This document shows positions 49,228 through 58,263 of a stretch of DNA of 64,000 nt, piece by piece (positions within the stretch are counted from its first letter, which is position 1; every line of letters starts with the position of its first letter). The DNA lies in NCBI RefSeq assembly GCF_029360725.1, contig NZ_JARKMY010000001.1:372001-436000 (forward strand), given 5' to 3'. Below the pieces are notes generated by a model. That model saw nothing but the letters and a program-made list of their open reading frames with translations, did no database searches and was not told the origin of the DNA. This stretch comes from Chryseolinea sp. H1M3-3. GTDB taxonomy: Bacteria; Bacteroidota; Bacteroidia; Cytophagales; Cyclobacteriaceae. Made by a program: the position numbers and the translations under genes.

Positions 49228-49362
49228 CCTGTTATTCAGTGAACTTCCTTTAGCTATTAATGGTTTGTGCGTCGAATTATTTTGTTTAGTTAGGGTAATT
49301 AATCGTTTCGTCGTTCCAGACAATATATGAATTTCATCATTAAGGAAGACCGGCAAATATTG

Positions 49363-50472
49363 TTATTGCATTTCGACAAGTAAATAATTTGTACTTCGTC
49401 CACCCGACGAGTCCTTAACTAAGATTCCTTGATCTACAAGATCGTTGATGTCACGAAGCGCAGTATCTGATGAAGTCTTCGTGATCTTCGCCCATTTCGA
49501 TGTATTGAGTTTCCCTTCGAAACCGTCCAGAAGTTTATTGAGCATCAGCCTTTGTCTCTCGTTTAACGGTGTCACCGCATGCTTATCCCAGAAATGAGCT
49601 TTCTTCATTACGCCAGCGAGTGTTTCCTCGGTGCTGCTTAGCGCTCGGTCTAAGCAAGAAAGAAACCATTCAAGCCAAGCTGTTATATCGAGCGTACCTT
49701 TTTGAGTTGCCTCAAGCATATCGTAATATGCTTTTCTTTCTCGCTGGATTTGTGCTGACATACTGTAAAATCTTTGATGTGTATTGTCGGCTCGTGCTAG
49801 TTGCATATCAGTTATCGCTCTGGCTATACGCCCATTGCCATCGTCAAAGGGATGGATCGTCACGAACCAAAGATGTGCGACACCAGCCTTTAAAACCGGG
49901 TCCAGGTTCATATCACCATTGAACCACTCAATAAATTTTGACATTTCTTGATCAAGCAAGTCGGCACCCGGCGCTTCAAAGTGAACACGCTCACAGCCTA
50001 AGGGCCCAGAAACAACTTGCATCGGCCCATGGCTGTTATCTCGCCATGCACCCACTGTGATTTTATACATGCTGCTTCGCCCGGTAGGAAAAAGTGCAGC
50101 ATGCCAACCAAATAAGCGTTCATCCGACATCGCTTTAATATAATGCTGGGTTGCATCAAGCATCATCTCCACGACGCCCTCAACATTACGATCAGCCTGA
50201 ACCAGACCGCCAATATCCATGCCCAATCGGCGAGCGATCGAGGATCGAACTTGATCAGGGTTAAGTATTTCGCCTTCGATTTCACTGGACTTGAGAACGT
50301 CGAGGGTTAAGGTTTGCAAGACCGCTTCCGCCTGGAGGGAAAATCCCAGACCTTCCATCCTTCCAAGTAGTCGTCCCTGACGGTGCCTTACAGCAGCTAG
50401 AAAATGGGCAAGGTGCTCCTTGTCCCATTTGAAAGAGGGCCATTCGGCAATTTGGTGTATATAACGAGTCAT
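49363..50472 (-). CDS. Fic-domain protein with DUF4172 and winged helix
   Basis: The 369-aa product has a DUF4172-type N terminus, a Fic domain with the catalytic motif HPFDDGNGR (about 207-215), and a C-terminal winged-helix-like region (about 310-365, LNTSKWAKITKTSSDTALRDINDLVDQGILVKD). The N-terminal SSEIEGE matches the (S/T)xxxE(G/N) inhibitory helix of class II Fic proteins, which blocks ATP binding. Fic enzymes usually transfer AMP to a protein hydroxyl; the target is unknown. The ATG at 50472, right next to an operator, is preferred to one 30 bases upstream that would begin inside it. Confidence 0.9.
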   Translation of the reverse strand: MTRYIHQIAEWPSFKWDKEHLAHFLAAVRHRQGRLLGRMEGLGFSLQAEAVLQTLTLDVLKSSEIEGEILNPDQVRSSIARRLGMDIGGLVQADRNVEGVVEMMLDATQHYIKAMSDERLFGWHAALFPTGRSSMYKITVGAWRDNSHGPMQVVSGPLGCERVHFEAPGADLLDQEMSKFIEWFNGDMNLDPVLKAGVAHLWFVTIHPFDDGNGRIARAITDMQLARADNTHQRFYSMSAQIQRERKAYYDMLEATQKGTLDITAWLEWFLSCLDRALSSTEETLAGVMKKAHFWDKHAVTPLNERQRLMLNKLLDGFEGKLNTSKWAKITKTSSDTALRDINDLVDQGILVKDSSGGRSTNYLLVEMQ

Positions 50473-50475
50473 TCG

Positions 50476-50545
50476 CCGCACATTATGCGGTAAATGTAGC
50501 ATTGATTCACCGCATTGTCAACAACTTTTTCCGCACATTATGCGG
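50476..50545 (-). promoter_or_regulatory. Fic promoter with two palindromic operators
   Basis: Reading leftward, TTGACA (50521-50516) and TACATT (50498-50493) are separated by exactly 17 bases, a sigma70-type promoter. The palindrome CCGCACATTATGCGG occurs twice: at 50476-50490, over the likely start point and 3 bases before the fic ATG, and at 50531-50545, upstream of -35. A half site CCGCA lies at 50510-50514 between them. The C-terminal winged helix of the Fic protein is the obvious candidate repressor. Confidence 0.75.
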
Positions 50546-50802
50546 TGAATAGTGGGCTTAATCGCCGCAAGCCGAGGTTGGAATAAAGATTTTGTCCCAA
50601 GGATGCTACAACCGTTTCAGGGAGATTTGAGAAACGATTATAGCGACGATATTGGCAAACCTTTTTCATAGGGTCAATTTATTGGTCGAAGGAAAGGACA
50701 TCTCCCTAAATCTCCTAGGCTAGTACTAGATCAATTGGATGGCACGAAAAAGATATTGTAAATTGGAAAGCAAGCACAATTAGACAAGAGGGATAAATTG
50801 CA

Positions 50803-51303
50803 ATGTCCTTACAAATACGAATTCAAGCGGACGATTTTTTTAAGGCTTATCATGCGTTAGAGAAAAACAGCAATAGTGATACTATGGCAGTTATGGGACC
50901 AGGCATTGTATGTTTATCTTTTTCGGTCGAGCTTTATCTTAAGGATCTTCATTTTGCGCTAACAGGAAAAGCGCCGCGCGGCCACGACGTCTATAAACTT
51001 TTTGAAACGCTACCAGCAGAGACTCGACAAGAAATCTTTACTCACAAATCTATTAGTAAAAATCCTTTTATGACCAGGGGTAATATGTTCTCGATCCAAT
51101 ATCATAGTCGAGCCTATAGTGCGTACGAGAGGTTTATTGATCAAATGAAAACAATAAGTGATGGCTTTGAAAAATGGCGCTATTCCTATGAAAGCTGCAC
51201 GCTAAAATATGATTCTTACTTTGCCATCGCTCTTATAGAGGCAATTAAATCAACGGCAGATAGTATACGACAGCAGCCCTTTAAGAAACGAGCTAGCGAA
51301 TAG
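50803..51303 (+). CDS. HEPN-like domain protein
   Basis: The 166-aa all-helical product opens SLQIRIQADDFFKAYHALEK and contains FSVELYLKDLHFALTGKAPRGHDVYKLFETLPAETR, the pattern common to HEPN-like proteins (Glu-x-x-Leu-Lys helix followed by a G...HD...L..LF turn). A clear R-x4-6-H catalytic motif is not visible, so it may be a non-catalytic HEPN partner. The next gene, an HNH-motif protein, starts 23 bases downstream, suggesting a two-gene unit. Function unknown. Confidence 0.75.
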   Translation: MSLQIRIQADDFFKAYHALEKNSNSDTMAVMGPGIVCLSFSVELYLKDLHFALTGKAPRGHDVYKLFETLPAETRQEIFTHKSISKNPFMTRGNMFSIQYHSRAYSAYERFIDQMKTISDGFEKWRYSYESCTLKYDSYFAIALIEAIKSTADSIRQQPFKKRASE

Positions 51304-51326
51304 AGTCGAACATTAACGCAACTTCT

Positions 51327-52595
51327 TTGGAACAGATTTATACTTACAAATTCTCGCTCCTTTCACTCTCCGGTGAAGTTAATCTTCAAGTCTCATCTTC
51401 CAACGGTCCGGGAATCGAAACATTCATGGATGACTTTCGCATAATATTTTCCAGACAAGACAGCGAAAGTGGAGGCTTTATTATCAATGCATTTCAGGTC
51501 TACTCACCCGAGATTGAGAAAAAGATCAACGAGCTGATCGAAAAGTATGGTGAAATTGATCCGACCATTAATAAAATACCTGCATACTTCCGGAAACTTA
51601 AGGCAAACGAAAATTTTGTTTTTGTCCCCCCTGGCTATGGGATTGATCAATCTCATAGAATATTGTTATACAATTACCTAAAACACTTAGAAGAAGGTGT
51701 GCCGTTTGAACCCTTACAAGCGGCAACAGATAGTTTATTCAAAGAGATTTTTGCAAAGTACGATGTGAATTCATTCGGCGATAAACGAATATCGATTGGT
51801 GAGCCTGACAAGAAAAAACGCGTATGCCGATTTTGCAACAACAAACGAGTTCCGCTAACTTTTAAGAATAAAGCACATGCAATCTCTGAAGGCTTAGGCA
51901 ACAAAACCGTTGTACTAAACGATGAATGTGATGGATGCAATTCAGAATTCAGCAAGAACACTGAGCAGGACATGATCCAGTATTTGTCATTGTACCGGAC
52001 GTTCTTCGGTGTAAAGGGAAAGGGTGGAACAAAGAAATTCTCTGGCACGAATTTCAAAGTCGACGACGAAGGGGTAGCAATATTCAGCATCCTTGAAGAA
52101 GAGCGGAAAGGAAATGATCCTTTAGATCAAGTCGTATCGATAAATACGGACAACCCGATCGTCTTACAGAATATCTATAAAACGCTCTGCAAGTACTTTC
52201 TTAGTGTGATCGACACAAAATATCTGAAGCATTTCCAAGGGACAATTGACTGGATCAATGGGGAAAGGCAGATTGATCGCCTTCCAGTGATTGCTGAAGT
52301 GGTAACGTATCATTTTTTTTCGTCGCAGCCAAAGCTGCTTACATATATCAGGAAAGAGAACAACAGCGACATCCCTTTCGCTGTTGGCGAATTCCATTTC
52401 ACCTGCATTGTCTTTGTCTTTATCATACCGCTATGCGATCAGGACAGTTCTCAATATTTGGAAGACGACTATAAGAAGTTCTGGGATCTCTTTCACCATT
52501 ACAACAAAAGTAAAGGCTGGTCCTTCAAAGATTACTCCAGTCAGAAGGCGGCAAAATTCTCGTTTCGCGTGAAATTTGAAAAGTCCGACGTGTGA
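51327..52595 (+). CDS. HNH-like protein with Cys-rich zinc frame
   Basis: The 422-aa product has in its middle (about 165-215) CRFCNNKRVPLTFKNKAHAISEGLGNKTVVLNDECDGCNSEFSKNTEQ, an HNH-type frame with Cys pairs CRFC and CDGC, His in KAHAIS and Asn in CNSEFS. The flanking parts have no recognised domain. No ATG is near; the TTG at 51327 is the probable start because the next in-frame Met lies at about residue 32. It is linked to the HEPN-like gene 23 bases upstream. Confidence 0.78.
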   Translation: MEQIYTYKFSLLSLSGEVNLQVSSSNGPGIETFMDDFRIIFSRQDSESGGFIINAFQVYSPEIEKKINELIEKYGEIDPTINKIPAYFRKLKANENFVFVPPGYGIDQSHRILLYNYLKHLEEGVPFEPLQAATDSLFKEIFAKYDVNSFGDKRISIGEPDKKKRVCRFCNNKRVPLTFKNKAHAISEGLGNKTVVLNDECDGCNSEFSKNTEQDMIQYLSLYRTFFGVKGKGGTKKFSGTNFKVDDEGVAIFSILEEERKGNDPLDQVVSINTDNPIVLQNIYKTLCKYFLSVIDTKYLKHFQGTIDWINGERQIDRLPVIAEVVTYHFFSSQPKLLTYIRKENNSDIPFAVGEFHFTCIVFVFIIPLCDQDSSQYLEDDYKKFWDLFHHYNKSKGWSFKDYSSQKAAKFSFRVKFEKSDV

Positions 52596-52973
52596 TTATG
52601 ATTTATGGATTAAAATCTGATCGTTTCTGATAGATCAAAGTCTTCCCGCATTTTACTGGAGTTATCAGACCCTCAGTTCGAAATGAATAATGAATAAATG
52701 ACTCGTTTGAGGGATCATCCAACTTCGGTTTGCGTATAACGGATTGTGAAGCGTAGGATTAATATCAGGTATTTAAGGCTAGGTAGAGTCGTTTGCTTTC
52801 AGCCTGATGATTTGGAAAGGGTTAGGCATGATTTTCACGCTTCTTCTAATGCGGAGGCGTCATTTTACATTTTGAATGTTCCTTTTTTGTAAATTTAGAT
52901 TGGTACTGTACTGACGTTGGGAAAAAACTGAGTGACCATTTAATTTCATTATCCTCCTAAGCATTTAGATCGT
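52596..52973. other. Intergenic stretch, no gene seen
   Basis: This AT-rich gap of about 380 bases ends with the upstream region of the next membrane protein gene. I see no terminator hairpin, tRNA or repeat of note. Confidence 0.5.
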
Positions 52974-53768
52974 ATGGACAAATTTGACCTGACTGAAAGT
53001 TTGCGAATTTATATCCCAGGCGTTTACTGTACGACCATTACCAATTACTTAGCAAACCTCAATTTAAGTCCCGGGGGCATAGGTGTTTTAGCAATATTTG
53101 TTGGTCTTTTCATCCATTCATTTGGATTTGCTGAGCGGTTCAAATCGACCTATATAAAATATGGCCATCGTTTTATCTTAAAGACGCACCGTCATAACAT
53201 GTTTGTCGAGAGGGCAGAAATTTTTAGGCAAAAGTTCAAAAATTCCAGGGCAGAGTACGAGGTATTGAAATATTTGCAAACGTGTGAAACGGACTCTTTT
53301 GACCGATCTGTAAATGTACTATCACAAACGCTCATGGCATTCGACGCAGGCAGGCATCATATCCAGGAAAATAAAGAAATGCGCCTTCAGAGCACGTTGG
53401 GTTACATGAAATTTCTTTTAGGATTGATATCATTTGTGGCATTTGTTCTTTGTATCGTCCCGTACATATTTGATTTTAGAATCAGCTATTATAAATCAAT
53501 ATTTTATGCCGGGTATGAGTGGTTGGACTTGTTTATACTGTTTTTTCTCTTTCTACTTTTTATTCATGGGGCAATCAGAGCGAAACAGCGATCGTTGGAT
53601 TTCGAAAAGAGGCTTTATTTGAATTATACGGCAGAAGACATTAAGCAGCTGGAATTTTTAGTTCTATTTTATTTGCGTCAGAGGGCTATAAATTCATTGA
53701 CAAATTCTAATTCGGAATTGGACAACGGGGCTAATCTGGCAAAAACAGCGGCTCCTACGAGTAGCTAG
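52974..53768 (+). CDS. Hypothetical membrane protein
   Basis: The 264-aa product has three predicted membrane segments, about 35-50 (GIGVLAIFVGLFIHSFGFA), 145-165 (FLLGLISFVAFVLCIVPYIF) and 182-205 (LDLFILFFLFLLFIHGA), with a charged cytoplasmic-type region of about 90 residues between the first and second. I do not recognise a family. It stands alone between the HEPN/HNH pair and the first attachment-like site. In defence islands such orphan membrane proteins are often effectors, but nothing in the sequence proves this. Confidence 0.7.
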   Translation: MDKFDLTESLRIYIPGVYCTTITNYLANLNLSPGGIGVLAIFVGLFIHSFGFAERFKSTYIKYGHRFILKTHRHNMFVERAEIFRQKFKNSRAEYEVLKYLQTCETDSFDRSVNVLSQTLMAFDAGRHHIQENKEMRLQSTLGYMKFLLGLISFVAFVLCIVPYIFDFRISYYKSIFYAGYEWLDLFILFFLFLLFIHGAIRAKQRSLDFEKRLYLNYTAEDIKQLEFLVLFYLRQRAINSLTNSNSELDNGANLAKTAAPTSS

Positions 53769-53953
53769 GTGCGTATTGTATAGATACCAGTTGGTAATAA
53801 GATGACCAAATTTAATCCATTTTCGAAAATTGATTAAGTGAATTGATGCTATTAACAGCTGTGCCTATCGTTCTAAGATAACACCTTCGAATGGCCCTCT
53901 ACCCTTGGCGATTTTCTAAACTGTTCTTGCATTAACTCAGCTTACCAGCTATA

Positions 53954-54202
53954 GTAGCACCGTAGTAGCACCGAGAAATTTTCGGAGTCAGAAACTTTCA
54001 TCTATCCCTTTGAAGTGGAATGATCTGCAGACATAGGCTGGTTAGGTTCGAATCCTCTCTACCCGACCATTGAATCTATATATTTCAAATACTTAGCTTA
54101 AAAATAGTCACATTGCTCTAATCAAAAATTTCATTTAAAATCAGGTGTATATAAAGTACTGGGATGGGCTCCCTATTTGAAAGGTAGCACCAAAGTAGCA
54201 CC
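53954..54202. other. Attachment-like site A (arm pair, tRNA-end core, arm pair)
   Basis: A direct pair of GTAGCACC starts at 53954 and 53965, a second pair at 54184 and 54195, each with 11-bp period. Between them at 54047-54071 lies a 25-bp core beginning TTCGAATCC and ending CTACCCGACCATT, the T loop, T stem, acceptor strand and CCA of a tRNA. The same arrangement recurs at 58649-58889. No full tRNA is present. It looks like an attachment site of a tyrosine recombinase, with both arms. Confidence 0.8.
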
Positions 54203-54268
54203 AAATCTGATCTGTTACGCAAACTCCAAGTATTTCAAAGCGATTCACACAGGGTAGAGTGGTAAAAG

Positions 54269-54874
54269 ATGACTGAAGCGATTTTTGGTTTTCTTGGTGT
54301 ATTGATTGGCTCAGGTATTACTTGGTTTCAAACTGTTTGGGTGAGAAAGCAAGAGCTGGAACGAAGTGCCAGATACCTTGCAATTCGCATTGCATGCATT
54401 CTTGATAAATATGTTGAGGACTGTGCTGCTGTGGTCAGAGATGACGGGCTGTCTTACGGACAGCGCAATGTAGAAGGATGTTTGGAACCGCAAATAAAAG
54501 CACCAGGTCCTCCAGTTTATCCAGCTGATGTTGACTGGAAAAGCATTGATCATGAGATGATGTATAAGATTCTGTCCTTTCCTTCGGATGTTGAGGGAGC
54601 CGAAGGAATCATTAGCGCAGCTGGAGAGGTTGCAAGCCCCCCTGATTATGAAGAGTGGTTTGAAGAACGTGCATTTTGGTATGCGCAGTTTGGATTAGCA
54701 GCGCACGCGTTGGCAGGAGATTTGTCTAAAAAATACGATATTCAAAAGAAAACTTATAAGGACTGGAATCCTGTAACAGAACTTAAAAAGGAGTTGGAGA
54801 AACTTCATCAAAGACGCGGGAAAAGATTTGAGAAGTATAAGCAACAAGTAGATAAAGTTTTAAAATCAGTATGA
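54269..54874 (+). CDS. Hypothetical protein with one N-terminal membrane segment
   Basis: The 201-aa product has an N-terminal membrane helix (about 3-21, AIFGFLGVLIGSGITWFQ) followed by a soluble, Glu/Lys-rich domain of unknown fold with a coiled-coil-like C terminus (LKKELEKLHQRRGKRFEKYKQQVDKVL). No family recognised. Its stop overlaps the start of the Abi_C gene (ATGA), so the two are translationally coupled. It is the first gene after attachment-like site A. A membrane-tethered partner for the Abi_C protein is a reasonable inference. Confidence 0.72.
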   Translation: MTEAIFGFLGVLIGSGITWFQTVWVRKQELERSARYLAIRIACILDKYVEDCAAVVRDDGLSYGQRNVEGCLEPQIKAPGPPVYPADVDWKSIDHEMMYKILSFPSDVEGAEGIISAAGEVASPPDYEEWFEERAFWYAQFGLAAHALAGDLSKKYDIQKKTYKDWNPVTELKKELEKLHQRRGKRFEKYKQQVDKVLKSV

Positions 54875-55701
54875 GTTCGTTGACAGCCAGAGAAAAAGCA
54901 CGATTGGAAAAGTTATTCGATATGGCCGGTGGCTATGTACTACACTTTTCTGACTCAACAATTGCTACATTCTTTTATGATGCTGTTGATATCGATATTC
55001 ATGATGAAAAGTACTGCGGCAACGGCCGTTCCAAGGCTAAAAAGCTCCGTGAGTTTTGGCGATTAGAAAATGATTATTTAGTAGGGAAAGCTACGCAAGC
55101 AATGATTGAAGAGGCAGAAGAAAAGTTGTTTTCTTCATCCTCGTTCTTGACCAGTGTCGATAGAGAAGCGGAGCAAGAAAGGAAACAGCTAATTGAGCCT
55201 TGTAAAGCAATTGCTACTCGTCTCCTGTCTGGCCAAGTGAACTTGGACCACCTAAAAAGCACTGCAACAACCTTTGATGCAAAACATTTGGCTGAACAAA
55301 TCCGCAGAATTGAAAGCTCTATCAACGATGATCCGGCATTAGCAATAGGGACAGCCAAAGAGCTAATTGAAACTTGCTGTAAAACTATTCTTGCTGAGCG
55401 TGGCAAGCCTGTTGCAGGCACGCCAGATATTCCAACTCTCACCAAGGCAACATTAAAAGAACTTAACTTGGTTCCAGAGGGTATAAATGAGCAAGCACGT
55501 GGTAGTGATGTTATTAAGCGACTACTTCAAAATTTGGGGACTATTGGTAATGGTCTTGCTGAATTGCGTGGTCTGTATGGCACTGGGCACGGAAAAGATG
55601 GGAGAGCCACTGGCTTGATGGCACGACATGCTAAGCTGGCTGTTGGTGCCGCGGCGACATTAACTACATTTCTGTTTGATACACATAAGGAGACTCCATG
55701 A
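54871..55701 (+). CDS. Abortive infection protein with Abi_C domain
   Basis: The 276-aa product ends in an abortive-infection C-terminal domain (about 150-270): ALAIGTAKELIETCCKTILAERGK, GLAELRGLYGTGHGKDG and LMARHAKLAVGAAATLTTFLFD, a pattern that is HEPN-related and common in phage-defence proteins. The N-terminal 110 residues have an unknown fold. It overlaps the membrane-protein gene by four bases. Abi proteins stop growth or kill the infected cell; a trigger is not known. Confidence 0.85.
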   Translation: MSSLTAREKARLEKLFDMAGGYVLHFSDSTIATFFYDAVDIDIHDEKYCGNGRSKAKKLREFWRLENDYLVGKATQAMIEEAEEKLFSSSSFLTSVDREAEQERKQLIEPCKAIATRLLSGQVNLDHLKSTATTFDAKHLAEQIRRIESSINDDPALAIGTAKELIETCCKTILAERGKPVAGTPDIPTLTKATLKELNLVPEGINEQARGSDVIKRLLQNLGTIGNGLAELRGLYGTGHGKDGRATGLMARHAKLAVGAAATLTTFLFDTHKETP

Positions 55702-55768
55702 GAGCTATCGGTGGAGGTTCCGCTTTCTAGTGCCTTTATAAGAATTACTATATAAGGCCATCAGCATT

Positions 55769-57796
55769 CTATTTAACAATTTCGCCGACAATGTGCTTTA
55801 TCTCGTCGGTATAAATGCTTTTAACGGATAACCAAGAAGCTAAACTGTCACAAAAACTGATCATTGCGTTTAAGTCTTTTGAGCTAGTTTTTGTATACTC
55901 CTCTATAGCTCCCATCTTTAGCACGAAAATGTTATTTGCATATAGACTATCAATCTTTACATCGACATCGGAGCGACGTAGTCGTACTTCATTGACGACT
56001 TCGCGTTTTTGCAACTCACAAAGCTTTATATAATAGTCGAGTAAAGGTTTCCAGAGAGACCTCTTTGGCTTTTTCAAGAATTCGGTATCAGATGCGAGAG
56101 TGCGATGCAGGAATTCAAGTCTTTGCAGCTGAGGCTCCGCTAAGCTATCAAGTTTTGCTTGTTTCAGAACGCCTTCAACGGCGTCTTTCTCATTTTTCGG
56201 AATTATAGTCTGCCCTAAGACTTCTAAATTGAAAACATTATCAAAATCAGCAACAAAGTAGACTTTAAGGCCGAACCCTTCGAAGAATAGCTTCCATTTT
56301 TTGAAATTCCCTTTTCCGCCAATATCCAATATCGCGACTTCTTGCGATAAATTTGGCGCTAACTCTTGAAAGACTGCCCGAAAAAAATAACGATCAGTGT
56401 CTCCTTCAACGAGTATTACCTTTTTTGCAAAGAAGGCGTACGTTGATCTTGTATTATCTAGAATCTTGATGAGTGTCTTTTGATCAGATCTCAAGGTAGG
56501 GGATCTAATTATCGTATAGTTGTCGTCGTCAAGGGCGAACCGCTTCACTCGATCTATTGTCTTTGAGCTAATTAAAGCTTCGGAATGCGTGACAATTATA
56601 TACTGGCAGTTCTGTTCAGAATTCAATTTTTCAATGATGTCCAGATATTCATGCTGGAATTGATAATGTAAGTGAATTTCAGGCTCATCGATAATTACAA
56701 CACCACCTTTGAGTTGGCCACGGCCATACGCTTCAAAAATCAAATGAATTATTGCTTTTTGACCTGCACTGAGACTGTTTATATCTCGAAGGATTTTATT
56801 TCTCTTTGTATCAATTAGATGGAACGTATAAGACCAATTTGATTTTTTAATAAGGCTTATTTCTACTTTTAAATTTATTAGGGAAAGTTTTTGGTTAATT
56901 AAAAGCAGGAACGGTTCTTGATTAGCAATTCTCGTAGCTTCTTGATTATTCACGTTTGTAAATATGAGATCATAATGCCGCTCGGCAATTCTTAGGCGAA
57001 CAAGATTGAAAATTGGTGGCTCTGCTTGCTCGTTTGAGTTGGCACTTTTTCTAAACTCATTTCGTCTAATTTCTTGAATTTGGTTGGCTGCCTCTTTTGA
57101 TAGTGAAACTAAAGGTGTAAAGCTGTGATAGTTTCTGTAGCTGCTTATTAGGGTAAATGACTCGTGTAAGTTAGGTAGTTGGTCATTTGTATGATCTTGA
57201 TTATAAATTTCTATGAGTCGCTTGTAGAAGTCATACCGAACCAGATATTGAAATCCTGGATCACTTTGATTGCCGGTGGTAAATGAGAAAGTCTTATTTG
57301 AATCATTCAGTGTGATTTCAATTGTAAAGGTCTTAGTACTGTATCTAAAGTCCAGAGTGCCTAATCCAGAATATAGTCCGGATGCGGCATCCAGCTTACC
57401 TTTGTTCTGCTCAAGTATAGTTAAATTGTTCTCGTCAATGTCGTCTAGCGTAATTTGTAATATGATCTTCTGTGGCTGATTTTCAGTGTTCCAATTGGGT
57501 TCGAGCCTAAAGCCTTGAAAGCTGTCGTTGTGGTTGTATGCGTGGATTATTTGCTTTTTTTCGTTAGAAACGATGTCATCTTTTTGGGTGTATAATTCTG
57601 TATTGATGTTATAGGGGACAAAGAGAACCTTTTTAAAAATGAAGTTTATTACTTCTAGCGCAGTTGATTTGCCGGCGCCATTTTGTCCTATAAGAATATT
57701 GAGGCCACTATCAATCGTTATTTTTGGAGCTAGCGAGACATCATCATAATGTCTGAAGCTCAACACATTTGAAATTTGGAGATAGTCGATTTTCAT
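55769..57796 (-). CDS. OLD-family ATPase/TOPRIM nuclease
   Basis: The 675-aa product has an ABC-type ATPase (Walker A IGQNGAGKST at 36-45, signature SLSAGQKA at 341-348, Walker B VVIIDEPEIH with D370 and E371, His404 in VTHSE) and a C-terminal TOPRIM domain (VEGDTD with Glu464, VADFDN with Asp517 and Asp519). This is the OLD nuclease layout. No UvrD-type helicase is adjacent, so it is not an obvious Gabija (GajA/GajB) pair; class 1 OLD is more likely. It converges with the Abi_C gene, 67 bases apart. Confidence 0.93.
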   Translation of the reverse strand: MKIDYLQISNVLSFRHYDDVSLAPKITIDSGLNILIGQNGAGKSTALEVINFIFKKVLFVPYNINTELYTQKDDIVSNEKKQIIHAYNHNDSFQGFRLEPNWNTENQPQKIILQITLDDIDENNLTILEQNKGKLDAASGLYSGLGTLDFRYSTKTFTIEITLNDSNKTFSFTTGNQSDPGFQYLVRYDFYKRLIEIYNQDHTNDQLPNLHESFTLISSYRNYHSFTPLVSLSKEAANQIQEIRRNEFRKSANSNEQAEPPIFNLVRLRIAERHYDLIFTNVNNQEATRIANQEPFLLLINQKLSLINLKVEISLIKKSNWSYTFHLIDTKRNKILRDINSLSAGQKAIIHLIFEAYGRGQLKGGVVIIDEPEIHLHYQFQHEYLDIIEKLNSEQNCQYIIVTHSEALISSKTIDRVKRFALDDDNYTIIRSPTLRSDQKTLIKILDNTRSTYAFFAKKVILVEGDTDRYFFRAVFQELAPNLSQEVAILDIGGKGNFKKWKLFFEGFGLKVYFVADFDNVFNLEVLGQTIIPKNEKDAVEGVLKQAKLDSLAEPQLQRLEFLHRTLASDTEFLKKPKRSLWKPLLDYYIKLCELQKREVVNEVRLRRSDVDVKIDSLYANNIFVLKMGAIEEYTKTSSKDLNAMISFCDSLASWLSVKSIYTDEIKHIVGEIVK

Positions 57797-57938
57797 TTTA
57801 ATTCACTCAACGGGGTCTATATGAATTAGAGTACAATACTGAATTCTAGGATGCTTTTATAGTGGTAATTCAATACGATATTTTATTATCATATTGATAT
57901 TAATCTAATAATCTGTTGTGCAGCGAACAACAAATCTA

Positions 57939-57970
57939 TTGAAATCTCTTGTGTAGTGTGATACACTACA
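57939..57970 (+). promoter_or_regulatory. HigBA promoter with overlapping operator
   Basis: TTGAAA (57939-57944) and TACACT (57962-57967) are 17 bases apart. The 19-base palindrome TGTAGTGTGATACACTACA at 57952-57970 covers the spacer and -10 box, as expected for autorepression by the antitoxin. The expected start point, about 57974-57975, coincides with the toxin ATG at 57975, so the transcript may be leaderless. Confidence 0.75.
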
Positions 57971-57974
57971 AAGT

Positions 57975-58253
57975 ATGAGTCGCTTTAAGGATCAGGCAAC
58001 CGAGGATCTTTGGGAGGGTAAGCCTGTCCGAAGGCTGGATAGGGGCGTCCGTAAGCAAGCGCAACGCCGACTTCAGATTTTAATCGCTGCTGTCAGTCTA
58101 GATGATTTGAAAGTACCGCCGAGCAACAAATTGGAAGCATTGAAAGGTGACCGGAAAGGCTACCATTCAATCCGTGTGAACGCGCAGTACAGGCTATGCT
58201 TCAAGTGGGCTGAAGATGAAGCAACTGAAATTGAATTTGTGGATTATCATTAA
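57975..58253 (+). CDS. higB: RelE/HigB-type toxin
   Basis: The 92-aa product fits the HigB branch of the RelE superfamily, ribosome-dependent mRNA endonucleases: FKDQATEDLWEGKPVRRLDRGVRKQAQRRLQIL, then KLEALKGDRKGYHSIRVNAQYRLCFKW and the terminal EIEFVDYH. The toxin precedes the antitoxin, which is the HigBA order. The antitoxin ATG is 10 bases after this stop, behind a strong AGGAGG. Confidence 0.92.
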   Translation: MSRFKDQATEDLWEGKPVRRLDRGVRKQAQRRLQILIAAVSLDDLKVPPSNKLEALKGDRKGYHSIRVNAQYRLCFKWAEDEATEIEFVDYH

Positions 58254-58263
58254 GGAGGAAACG

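Noticed and set aside
54047-54071. Functional tRNA at the attachment-like core
   Set aside because: Only the T loop to CCA part is present, the 5' half does not match any cloverleaf, and the same fragment recurs at 58743.
55769-57796. Gabija (GajA-GajB) defence system
   Set aside because: The OLD nuclease has no adjacent UvrD-type GajB; the SF1 helicase at 44977 is 9 kb away and coupled to Mod.
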